A stretch of 6,530 nt of DNA from an uncultured Clostridia bacterium. GTDB taxonomy: Bacteria; Bacillota; Clostridia; Oscillospirales; Acutalibacteraceae. Below are positions 1 to 5,975 of the stretch, in pieces (position 1 is the first letter of the stretch; each line of letters starts with the position of its first letter). The stretch lies in the NCBI GenBank assembly GCA_946187095.1, contig CAMHPW010000062.1:1-6530 (forward strand), given 5' to 3'. The translations under genes and the position numbers were made by a program. A model generated the notes under the pieces. That model was not told the DNA's origin. It saw only the letters and a list, made by a program, of their open reading frames with translations, and searched no databases.

Positions 1-2
1 AC

Positions 3-1064
3 GAAAAGTTACAGACAAATCTCGAAAGCATGAACGGAAATATATCGGCAAATCTCACACAGCTTGAAAGCCGTTTTGGAACGCTTGAAAAGAATACGGA
101 AAATAAATTGGAAAATCTCCGTACATCTGTGGAAAGTCAGATGAAAAATATCCGTGATGACAACAATGAACAGCTTGAAAAAATCAGGGGTACAGTCGAT
201 GAAAAATTGCAGACTACTCTTGAAAACAAGATGAATGAATCGTTCAAGCTGGTAAGTGAACGTCTGGAACAGGTCTATAAAGGCTTGGGCGAAATGCAGA
301 GTGTTGCACAGGGCGTGGGAGATTTGAAAAAAGTGCTTTCCAACGTCAAGACAAGGGGCATTTTAGGTGAAATACAGCTTGGTGCGATTCTCAAGGAGAT
401 TCTTACGTCCGAACAGTATGAAGAAAATATTGCGACTATTCCGAAAAGTAAAGAACGTGTTGAATTTGCGGTGAAACTGCCGGGGGCTGATGAAGGGCAA
501 TATGTATATCTGCCGATCGATTCCAAATTCCCCGGTGACAGGTTCGCACATCTGCAGGATGCTTATGAAACAGGCGATAAAAATGTGATAGCAGCGGCTA
601 AAAAAGAATTAATTAATATTGTCAAGCAATGTGCAAAGGATATCAGTACAAAATATATATCCGTACCGTATACAACGCAGTTTGCCATTATGTTCCTGCC
701 GTTTGAGGGGCTGTATGCGGAAGTCGTCAATACAAAGGGGCTTGTGGAAGAATTACAGCGTACATACAACATCAATGTAGCGGGACCGTCCACAATGGCG
801 GCTATGCTGAATTCTCTGAAAATGGGATTCCAGACGCTTGCCATACAGAAACGCAGCGGTGAAGTCTGGGAAGTTTTAGGGGCAGTTAAAACGGAGTTTG
901 AAAAATTTGAGGATGTTCTCACGAAAACGCAAAAGCAATTAAGAACTGCCGAGGACAGTCTTGATACACTTGTAGGAGTGCGTACCCGTCAGATGAATAA
1001 AAAACTCAGCAGAATCGACAAGCTCGATGTTGAAAAAACTTATAAACTGCTTGAAACAGAGTAA
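3..1064 (+). CDS. rmuC: RmuC family DNA recombination protein, 5' partial
   Basis: RmuC proteins carry a nuclease-like domain linked to limiting recombination between inverted repeats; the biochemical activity is poorly defined. The reading frame is open from base 3, so the gene begins outside the window; the internal ATG at base 30 has no ribosome binding site and is not the start. The missing part should include the N-terminal membrane helix usual in the family. Counting from the Met at base 30, residues 1-100 are charged, heptad-rich coiled coil. The RmuC domain follows, with TRGILGEIQL at 108-117, PIDSKFP at 162-168, FLPFEGLYA at 222-230 and AGPSTMAAML at 251-260, then a second short helical tail. 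353 residues are visible, against roughly 400-475 in full-length relatives. kptA follows after 44 bases without a visible terminator, so the two are probably co-transcribed. Family assignment is secure; its role here is inferred. Confidence 0.95.
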   Translation, partial: EKLQTNLESMNGNISANLTQLESRFGTLEKNTENKLENLRTSVESQMKNIRDDNNEQLEKIRGTVDEKLQTTLENKMNESFKLVSERLEQVYKGLGEMQSVAQGVGDLKKVLSNVKTRGILGEIQLGAILKEILTSEQYEENIATIPKSKERVEFAVKLPGADEGQYVYLPIDSKFPGDRFAHLQDAYETGDKNVIAAAKKELINIVKQCAKDISTKYISVPYTTQFAIMFLPFEGLYAEVVNTKGLVEELQRTYNINVAGPSTMAAMLNSLKMGFQTLAIQKRSGEVWEVLGAVKTEFEKFEDVLTKTQKQLRTAEDSLDTLVGVRTRQMNKKLSRIDKLDVEKTYKLLETE

Positions 1065-1091
1065 TTGACAATCATTGCAAATTGCACATTG

Positions 1092-1101
1092 AAAAGGGGG
1101 G
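1092..1101 (+). promoter_or_regulatory. Shine-Dalgarno sequence fixing the TTG start of kptA
   Basis: The run AAAAGGGGGG ends 7 bases before the TTG at 1109-1111. No ATG or GTG lies at a useful distance in this frame before the conserved N-terminus, and the in-frame TTG at 1082 lies upstream of this site, so 1109 is the better start. The six-G run is unusual but fits the anti-SD core. Confidence 0.75.
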
Positions 1102-1108
1102 TTCCGAT

Positions 1109-1675
1109 TTGGACAATACAAAATTGAGTATATTTTTAAGTCTGCTTTTGCGTCACAAGCCCGAAACAATCGGCTTGCATATCGAAAAATACGGTGCATG
1201 GGCAGATATCAATGAATTGATAGAAAAAATAAACAGGAATTCAAAGTATGAAATTAACAGGGAACTGTTGGAGGAAATCGTCCGTGAAGATAACAAACAG
1301 CGTTATAAGATCAGCGATGACGGCAAAAAAATAAGGGCAAGTCAGGGACATTCCATTGACGTTATCATTGAGATGGAGATCAGACAGCCGCCTGAGATTC
1401 TCTTTCACGGTACGCCTGTTGAAAATGTCGATTCGATATTTGAAAAGGGGATTCTTAAGGGAAAAAGACTGTATGTGCATTTGTCAAAGGATATTGAAAC
1501 CGCTTTGACAGTCGGTTCGAGAAAACATAAAAAGCCTGCCGTATTCAACGTCAGGGCAGGAGATATGCATCAAGACGGATATATCTTTTATTTGTCGGAC
1601 AACGGCGTATGGCTGACGGACTTTGTGCCGAAAGAATATATTGAATTGAGGGGTGTCGGAAATGCTCGTGATTGA
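1109..1675 (+). CDS. kptA: RNA 2'-phosphotransferase (Tpt1/KptA family)
   Basis: This enzyme transfers an internal RNA 2'-phosphate to NAD+, releasing nicotinamide and ADP-ribose 1'',2''-cyclic phosphate. In eukaryotes it completes tRNA splicing; the bacterial substrate is not settled. The 188-residue product, read from TTG at 1109, has the family layout. The N-terminal winged-helix lobe has LSLLLRHKPE at 10-19, giving Arg15-His16. KQRY at 63-66 gives Arg65, followed by IRASQGHS at 75-82. The ART-like NAD+ lobe has HGT at 100-102, RLYVHLS at 120-126 (Arg120) and NGVWLT at 165-170. The Arg-His-Arg-Arg catalytic tetrad known from studied Tpt1 enzymes is therefore complete, and length matches E. 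coli KptA. The 3' end overlaps the next gene by 14 bases, implying shared translation. A start at TTG 1082 would add nine residues without family similarity. I see no sign of decay, so it is expected to be active. Confidence 0.95.
   Translation: MDNTKLSIFLSLLLRHKPETIGLHIEKYGAWADINELIEKINRNSKYEINRELLEEIVREDNKQRYKISDDGKKIRASQGHSIDVIIEMEIRQPPEILFHGTPVENVDSIFEKGILKGKRLYVHLSKDIETALTVGSRKHKKPAVFNVRAGDMHQDGYIFYLSDNGVWLTDFVPKEYIELRGVGNARD
1648..1653 (+). promoter_or_regulatory. Shine-Dalgarno sequence of nnrD, inside the 3' end of kptA
   Basis: GAGGGG lies 8 bases before ATG 1662, within the last codons of kptA. It favours ATG 1662 over the in-frame GTG at 1653, whose first base is part of this motif. 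Confidence 0.65.
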
Positions 1676-3176
1676 AAGCAGAGAAATCAAAAATATTGAA
1701 AATCTTGCCGCAGGGCAGGGAATACCTGTATCTTCACTTATGGAAAAGGCAGGTAAAAATGTGGCGGATTTTGCCGCAAAATTCATTAAAGACAAATCTT
1801 CTAAAGTATGCATTGTATGCGGTACGGGAAACAACGGCGGTGACGGATTCGTTGCGGCAGGCATTCTGGCAGATCAATGCAAAACAGCCGTCATTCTGGC
1901 AGACGGTTTCCCCCATTCCCTGCTTGCGTCAAACTATTTCAATATACTCCCCCACTCCGTCATCATGCATGACTTTACAGACAATAATGCGAAAGCATCG
2001 GAAATTATCAGAACTGCCGATATTATCATTGATTGTATTTACGGCATAGGCTTCAAAGGTGCTTTAAAGACAAATGTGGCGGAAGTCATCGCCTACTGCA
2101 ATCAGAATAAAAACGCTGTGAAAATAGCCGTGGACGTGCCCAGCGGAATCCTGTGTGACAGCGGTGCAGTCGTTTCGGAATGTTTCCGCCCCGACTATAC
2201 ACTTTCATTCACCTCACTGAAACCGTATCATGTGCTGTATCCGTCCCTTGATTACTGCGGTGAAGTAGTCGTTTCCGATGTCGGCATACCCCAAAATATC
2301 CTTGATACCTGTGCCTACATGATGAAAACGACAGATGAATTTATCGCAAAGAATCCGCTAAGGCAAAGGAAAAAATCCGCTCATAAAGGCAATAACGGCA
2401 CTTTGCTTGCCGTATGCGGCAGTTACGGCATGGCAGGAGCGGCTATGCTGGCAGGCGAAGCCGCTTTGCGTTCGGGATTGGGACTTCTTAAAATCGCCCT
2501 GCCACATTCAATATATAATATAGCGGCTCAGAAACTGACGGAAAGCGTATTTCTGCCGCTGGAACAAACTCCCGACGGTAAGATCAGTGCAAGGGAATTT
2601 CAGCAGATATTCTTTGAATTGTCCAACAGTGCGGATGCCCTGCTTTTAGGCTGCGGAATGGGCATAAATAATGATACCCGTCAGCTGACGGCAATGCTCA
2701 TACAGAATTCTCCCAAGCCTATGGTAATAGACGCTGACGGACTGAACTGTATCAATGGCAATATAGAAGTGCTGCGAATGGCGGTTTCACCTGTTATTAT
2801 CACGCCTCACCCGAAAGAAATGGCAAGGCTCATCAACAGTGATGTGAACACGATACAGGCATACCGATATGATGTGGCAAAGGATTTTGCAATGGAATAC
2901 AGAGTGACAGTCGTACTGAAAGGTGCGGATACGATCATAGCCACTCCCGACGGCAGTGTATATGTGAATCTGACAGGCAATAACGGCATGGCGAAAGGCG
3001 GCAGCGGAGATGTCCTTGCAGGCATGATGTCCTCACTTCTGGCACAGGGCTTGACAACGGAACAAGCCGCTGTATATGCCGTATATTATCACGGTCTTGC
3101 AGGCGATAAATGCCGTGAAAAAATGTCGGCAAGGGCAATGTTGCCTTCCGACATGATAAAAGAGATTGACTTTTGA
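1662..3176 (+). CDS. nnrD: Bifunctional NAD(P)HX epimerase / ADP-dependent NAD(P)HX dehydratase
   Basis: This cytosolic enzyme repairs NADH and NADPH that have been hydrated to NAD(P)HX. The N-terminal domain (YjeF_N/NnrE) interconverts R and S epimers; the C-terminal carbohydrate-kinase-like domain (NnrD) dehydrates S-NAD(P)HX using ADP. In the 504-residue product, domain 1 spans about 1-215, with LMEKAG at 26-31, GTGNNGGDGF at 54-63, DCIYGIGFKG at 124-133 and DVPSG at 158-162. Domain 2 spans about 225-504, with HKGNNGTLLAVCGSYG at 241-256, GCGMG at 330-334, DADGLN at 357-362, TPHPKE at 381-386, VLKGADT at 418-424 and GGSGDVLAG at 446-454, whose Asp450 is the expected catalytic residue. Length is normal for the fused form. 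The start overlaps kptA by 14 bases, and a hairpin terminator follows the stop. All motifs are intact. The same protein is often annotated as nnr or yjeF; the epimerase part alone is nnrE. Confidence 0.96.
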   Translation: MLVIESREIKNIENLAAGQGIPVSSLMEKAGKNVADFAAKFIKDKSSKVCIVCGTGNNGGDGFVAAGILADQCKTAVILADGFPHSLLASNYFNILPHSVIMHDFTDNNAKASEIIRTADIIIDCIYGIGFKGALKTNVAEVIAYCNQNKNAVKIAVDVPSGILCDSGAVVSECFRPDYTLSFTSLKPYHVLYPSLDYCGEVVVSDVGIPQNILDTCAYMMKTTDEFIAKNPLRQRKKSAHKGNNGTLLAVCGSYGMAGAAMLAGEAALRSGLGLLKIALPHSIYNIAAQKLTESVFLPLEQTPDGKISAREFQQIFFELSNSADALLLGCGMGINNDTRQLTAMLIQNSPKPMVIDADGLNCINGNIEVLRMAVSPVIITPHPKEMARLINSDVNTIQAYRYDVAKDFAMEYRVTVVLKGADTIIATPDGSVYVNLTGNNGMAKGGSGDVLAGMMSSLLAQGLTTEQAAVYAVYYHGLAGDKCREKMSARAMLPSDMIKEIDF

Positions 3177-3185
3177 ACCATGCAC

Positions 3186-3226
3186 AAAAAATGTCATTCC
3201 TGAATTTGTCGGGAATGACATTTTTT
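3186..3226. terminator. Bidirectional intrinsic terminator between nnrD and the Ig-like gene
   Basis: A perfect 15-bp inverted repeat (3186-3200 with 3212-3226; core TGTCATTCC/GGAATGACA) encloses an 11-base loop. Six A residues open the left arm and six T residues close the right arm, so RNA from either strand ends its hairpin with a U-tract. It starts 9 bases after the nnrD stop and lies 5 bases beyond the stop of the convergent minus-strand gene, so it can serve both. Confidence 0.9.
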
Positions 3227-3231
3227 CATAT

Positions 3232-3948
3232 TCAGCCTTTCACGGTCAGCGTGAAGAATTTTTTCACGATATCGCCCGTGATATTGTCCTTAATTTTGGA
3301 GCATATCTGATATTCCGCCACTTTGGCAGGCTTGATTCTGATATTTTTTTCTTCGCCGAAATTTTGAGCAGTTTTCCATTTGGGATCGGTCGTTTTCTTG
3401 TAAAGTGCGGAATAGAGATAATCTCCTGAACCGCCCTCGGCAGAGGATTCCAGAATAATGCTTTTGCCGTGCTGTAATTCTTTCACGGGGACAGTCGAAT
3501 TGTTCACGAGTTCGGGCAGGTCGCTTTTAATGGTGAACGGTATGGACATAGTTCCTGTAAAATTGCCTTTGAAAGTCAGTGTCAGAGAGGCTTTCCCGGG
3601 GAGGATATTATTTTCATACTGTATGTCATAATCTTTTTCTTCTTCAAGGGAAATATCACCGAATTTCACGGCAATCTGCATGGTTTTGGGCTTGCCGTCA
3701 TATAAAAATACGGTGCTGTCGGCAAAATAGGAAAGTGTTCTTGCCTGAACAGGCTCTATCTCAAATGTATAGACATAGGAGCCTGTATATTCCCCCAAGC
3801 CCGTGATATAGACATGAGCCGTTCCGACATTGACATTATCAAGTATCTCTATACGGTAATCTTCGCCCTGTACAAGCGTCTGACCGTTGATATTCAGGGC
3901 AAAAGGCGGTTTAATGGGCTTTCCCGTGTAGGTGTAAGATTTTTCCAT
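3232..3948 (-). CDS. Small Ig-like repeat protein without signal peptide
   Basis: The function is unknown. The 238-residue product is almost entirely predicted beta-sandwich. Two tandem Ig-like repeats share the pattern Y-x-G-K-P, a DY-x-I strand, an N-x-G/P-x-A turn and a final G-N/E-Y/F-T-G strand: residues 5-64 (YTGK at 7-10, DYRI at 30-33, YTG at 54-56) and 80-140 (YDGK at 83-86, DYDI at 106-109, FTG at 130-132). Residues about 150-238 form a third module with GGSGDYLY at 172-179, resembling the tyrosine-rich 'triple-tyrosine' domains at the ends of Ruminococcus surface proteins. Such repeats normally sit in large secreted proteins, yet here the Met is four residues before the first repeat, with no hydrophobic leader, sortase motif or membrane helix. 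An in-frame TAG at 3967-3969 rules out a longer N-terminus. An SD (AGGAG, 9 bases upstream) and a promoter support this start. It could be cytosolic, exported by another route, or a remnant of a larger protein. Confidence 0.85.
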   Translation of the reverse strand: MEKSYTYTGKPIKPPFALNINGQTLVQGEDYRIEILDNVNVGTAHVYITGLGEYTGSYVYTFEIEPVQARTLSYFADSTVFLYDGKPKTMQIAVKFGDISLEEEKDYDIQYENNILPGKASLTLTFKGNFTGTMSIPFTIKSDLPELVNNSTVPVKELQHGKSIILESSAEGGSGDYLYSALYKKTTDPKWKTAQNFGEEKNIRIKPAKVAEYQICSKIKDNITGDIVKKFFTLTVKG

Positions 3949-3982
3949 GTGAAATTTCTCCTCTGTCTAAAAATACCGTACC

Positions 3983-4011
3983 ATGATATCACTTTTCACG
4001 GACACATTCAA
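3983..4011 (-). promoter_or_regulatory. Probable sigma-A promoter of the Ig-like gene (extended -10)
   Basis: On the minus strand, TTGAAT (4011-4006) and TATCAT (3988-3983) are separated by 17 bases. The -10 matches consensus at 5 of 6 positions, the -35 at 4 of 6, and TG sits one base upstream of the -10, giving an extended -10. Transcription would start near 3976, leaving about 28 untranslated bases that contain the SD at 3955-3964. It lies just past the deoD stop, so the Ig-like gene can be expressed separately from deoD. Confidence 0.65.
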
Positions 4012-4034
4012 GCACTTTTGAAAAATTCAGCTTT

Positions 4035-4733
4035 TTATACACATTCCAATGCAATTTCCATCATGTCATTGAAAGTTTTTTCTCTTTCATCGGAAGTGCA
4101 GCTTTCACCCGTCAGGGGACAATCAGAAATCGTGCAGATACAAAGGGCATTTTTGCCGAGCCTTGCGGCATTGAGATACAATGCCGCACATTCCATTTCA
4201 GTTGCAAGGATTCCTAATTTTTGCCAGTCTGCAAGATTATCACTGTCATGATAGAAAATATCCGTCGTATAGACAGAGCCGACATATACTTTTTTATGAA
4301 GCCTTTCGGCAGTGTCAAAGGCTTTTTTGAGAAGTGCAAAGCTGGCAGTCGGGGCGACATTTCCCGAAAGTCCGTATTGTGCGGCAAAATTGGAATCCGT
4401 GCATGATGACATAGCAAAGACGATATCACGCAAGCCTAATTTTGAGCTTACAGCCCCTGCCGTGCCGATTCGGATAATATTGTCTACTTCAAAGAACTTG
4501 AATAATTCATAGGAATATATTGCCATAGAGGGCATACCCATGCCGCTTGCCATGACGGAAAGATTTTTGCCTTTGTAAGTGCCCGTATAGCCCAGCATTC
4601 CACGCACTTCATTGACTAAAACGGCATTTTCAAGATAATGTTCGGCGATATATTTAGCCCTTAATGGATCGCCGGGCATGAGAACGGTTTTGGCGAAATC
4701 GCCCAATTCAGCCTTGATGTGTGGAGTTGCCAT
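4035..4733 (-). CDS. deoD: Purine nucleoside phosphorylase, DeoD type
   Basis: This cytosolic salvage enzyme of the hexameric PNP family reversibly splits purine (deoxy)ribonucleosides with phosphate into free base and (deoxy)ribose 1-phosphate. The 232-residue product aligns by eye with E. coli DeoD (239 residues) along its whole length. It has MATPHI at 1-6 (the His that reaches into the neighbouring subunit), GDPLRAKYIAE at 21-31 (phosphate-binding Arg25), GMGMPSMAIY at 64-73, RIGTAGA at 88-94 (Arg88), TEMECAALY at 178-186 (ribose-binding Met180 and Glu181), and SD at 203-204 with Arg217, the acid pair that protonates N7 of the purine. The E. coli C-terminal tail is absent, a minor difference. 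The start is fixed by a strong GGAGGTG 7 bases upstream. It follows the LUD gene by 15 bases, so the two are probably one transcript. No terminator is visible before the next minus-strand gene. Confidence 0.96.
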   Translation of the reverse strand: MATPHIKAELGDFAKTVLMPGDPLRAKYIAEHYLENAVLVNEVRGMLGYTGTYKGKNLSVMASGMGMPSMAIYSYELFKFFEVDNIIRIGTAGAVSSKLGLRDIVFAMSSCTDSNFAAQYGLSGNVAPTASFALLKKAFDTAERLHKKVYVGSVYTTDIFYHDSDNLADWQKLGILATEMECAALYLNAARLGKNALCICTISDCPLTGESCTSDEREKTFNDMMEIALECV

Positions 4734-4740
4734 TTATTTG

Positions 4741-4747
4741 CACCTCC
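4741..4747 (-). promoter_or_regulatory. Strong Shine-Dalgarno sequence of deoD
   Basis: GGAGGTG on the minus strand lies 7 bases from the deoD ATG and one base after the stop codon of the preceding LUD gene. Ribosomes finishing that gene would therefore be almost in place to start deoD. Confidence 0.8.
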
Positions 4748-4748
4748 A

Positions 4749-5393
4749 TCAATAACCGAGATTTTCGTTGACAAGAATAACTTTAATTCTGTCTTTGTGA
4801 CGCTGTTGGGCGGTAACGACATAGTTACAGCAGATTCTGTCGGGACTTTTGCAGCCCTCTGCAAGCAGGGGATTATCAACGGCAAGACACTTTCCCGTGA
4901 CGGCACAAGGCGTTTTGCAGTTGAGTCTTTTGGTATTGAGCGGGGCGGCAACGGTTTTCAGCCTTGTCATAGCGGCATTGATATCGGGAACGATTTTATT
5001 GATACCTGCAATGACAATCACGCTTTCGGGACCGTATACGATAGCCGCCACTCTGTTGGAATTGCCGTCCACGTTGTAAAGCAAGCCGTTTTCCGTGATG
5101 GCATTGGCACTTGTGAAAAATACATCGGCAGAAAACGTCTTTTTGTAGATGTCTTTGACTTGTTCACGGGTAATGCCCTGTGCATTTCTGTCAAGATAGT
5201 TGTAGTCACCGTTGGAGAGAAGGGCAGGGATTCCGCATTCGGCAAGGGTGACGGAACCGCCGTGTGTCACGGTATCGCCTTTTTTGATGAGAGTTTTCAC
5301 GAGGTCGATAACGTCCTCTTTTTTCTCGACAAAATATGCCTGCATATTGTTTTTGCGGAGGGCGGTCATGGTTTTTTCAATGATTTCGTTCAT
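4749..5393 (-). CDS. Stand-alone LUD-domain (LutC/YkgG-like, former DUF162) protein with C-terminal cysteine cluster
   Basis: LUD-domain proteins include LutB and LutC of the iron-sulfur lactate oxidase system, but many clostridial ones, like this, stand alone and have no proven role. The 214-residue product has a helical N-terminus (1-35), then the LUD core with THGGSVTL at 43-50, SADVFFTSANAITENG at 88-103, NVDGNSNRVAA at 107-117 and VYGPESVIVIAGINK at 119-133. The C-terminal tail is cysteine-rich: Cys159, 163, 169, 181, 188 and 189, around TPCAVTGKC and SPDRIC, suggesting metal or Fe-S binding. No lutA or lutB lies nearby, so the label 'lactate utilization protein' should not be read as a function. 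An SD (AAAGGAAG, 5403-5410) precedes ATG 5393. It is the first gene of the minus block, upstream of deoD. The LUD fold is related to sugar-phosphate isomerase/CoA-transferase folds, so a role near ribose phosphate is conceivable but unproven. Confidence 0.88.
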   Translation of the reverse strand: MNEIIEKTMTALRKNNMQAYFVEKKEDVIDLVKTLIKKGDTVTHGGSVTLAECGIPALLSNGDYNYLDRNAQGITREQVKDIYKKTFSADVFFTSANAITENGLLYNVDGNSNRVAAIVYGPESVIVIAGINKIVPDINAAMTRLKTVAAPLNTKRLNCKTPCAVTGKCLAVDNPLLAEGCKSPDRICCNYVVTAQQRHKDRIKVILVNENLGY

Positions 5394-5450
5394 GGTAAAA
5401 AACTTCCTTTCGATTGAATAAATGTATATTTTTATGGCAAAAATGATTTC

Positions 5451-5457
5451 GGGAGGG
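5451..5457 (+). promoter_or_regulatory. Shine-Dalgarno sequence fixing the start of the four-helix protein
   Basis: GGGAGGG ends 6 bases before ATG 5464. An in-frame ATG at 5422 would add 14 residues but has no such site and would place this purine run inside the coding region, so 5464 is preferred. Confidence 0.8.
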
Positions 5458-5463
5458 ATTTAC

Positions 5464-5898
5464 ATGAAAAATGTGAATAATGAATTATTGTCGGGGATAT
5501 ATAAACTGTCAAAGACAGGCATAGAAGCCATTGAAACGGTATTGCCGAAAGTGGAGCAGGGGGCTTTGAAAGAGGAACTGACGGAACAGTATAATGATTA
5601 CTGTGAGGCGGAATCCTATGCAGAACAGGCACTTCTGCAAAACGGTGTTGTCCCCAAGGATATCGGCTTGCTGCAAAAAGCAGGGATGTGGACATCTGTA
5701 CAGATGCACACGCTCAATGACACAAGTTCGGATCATATTGCAGAAATCATGATAACAGGCACGACAAAGGGTATTATCGATCTGACAAAGCATATCGGAA
5801 CGTGCAAAAATGCGGATCAGAATATCATTGACTATGCCAACGGATTCATCTCGAAGGAACAGAAACACATTGACAATCTGAAAGCATTCCTGCAATAA
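5464..5898 (+). CDS. Small all-helical protein, probable ferritin-like four-helix bundle (DUF2383-like)
   Basis: I recognise this as a conserved clostridial hypothetical protein, but its function is not known to me. The 144-residue product looks entirely helical, with about four amphipathic helices: roughly 3-28, 31-60, 76-112 (interrupted near 86-90) and 115-143. There is no signal peptide or membrane segment, so it should be cytosolic. Acidic and histidine residues sit where ferritin-like proteins carry metal ligands: Glu48/Glu50 in helix 2, HIAE at 91-94 in helix 3 and an E-x-x-H (Glu132-His135) in helix 4. They do not form the complete duplicated ExxH set of rubrerythrin or ferritin, so metal binding is only a possibility. 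The HIAEIMITGTTKG stretch (91-103) is the part I best recall as conserved. The gene stands alone, divergent from the LUD gene (70 bases apart) and ended by a hairpin terminator. DUF2383 membership is tentative. Confidence 0.8.
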   Translation: MKNVNNELLSGIYKLSKTGIEAIETVLPKVEQGALKEELTEQYNDYCEAESYAEQALLQNGVVPKDIGLLQKAGMWTSVQMHTLNDTSSDHIAEIMITGTTKGIIDLTKHIGTCKNADQNIIDYANGFISKEQKHIDNLKAFLQ

Positions 5899-5933
5899 GT
5901 TTATTTTACTACAGAACGGAAATTTTTACAATG

Positions 5934-5974
5934 AAAAAACAAAAGTCAGCAAAAGAAAAATTGCTGACTTTTTT
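5934..5974. terminator. Bidirectional intrinsic terminator between the four-helix gene and gtrA-like gene
   Basis: A 12-bp stem (5941-5952 with 5961-5972; core GTCAGCAA/TTGCTGAC) has an 8-base A-rich loop, six A residues on the left (5934-5939) and a six-T run on the right (5969-5974). It lies about 40 bases after the plus-strand stop, and its last T is one base before the end of the minus-strand gene at 5976. The arrangement serves both convergent genes. Confidence 0.88.
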
Positions 5975-5975
5975 G

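Noticed and set aside
1065..1093. Perfect TTGACA (1065-1070) just after the rmuC stop, a possible promoter for kptA
   Set aside because: No acceptable -10 lies 16-18 bases downstream, and any there would overlap the kptA SD, leaving no untranslated leader that includes it.
3814..4251. Plus-strand open frame across the Ig-like gene start and deoD end
   Set aside because: It lies antisense to two supported genes and to the promoter between them, with no SD or recognisable domain.
4719..5417. Long plus-strand open frame (232 codons) opposite the LUD gene
   Set aside because: It is the complement of a clear LUD-domain gene; its translation shows no family motif and it lacks a convincing SD.
5413..5440. 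Minus-strand TTGCCA...TTCAAT pair, a possible promoter for the LUD gene
   Set aside because: The spacing is 16 and the -10 is weak, and transcription would start near 5406, inside the SD at 5403-5410.
5394..5463. Short A+T-rich divergent gap considered as a riboswitch or small RNA site
   Set aside because: Only 70 bases remain after both SD sequences, and no stable hairpin or known riboswitch core is visible.
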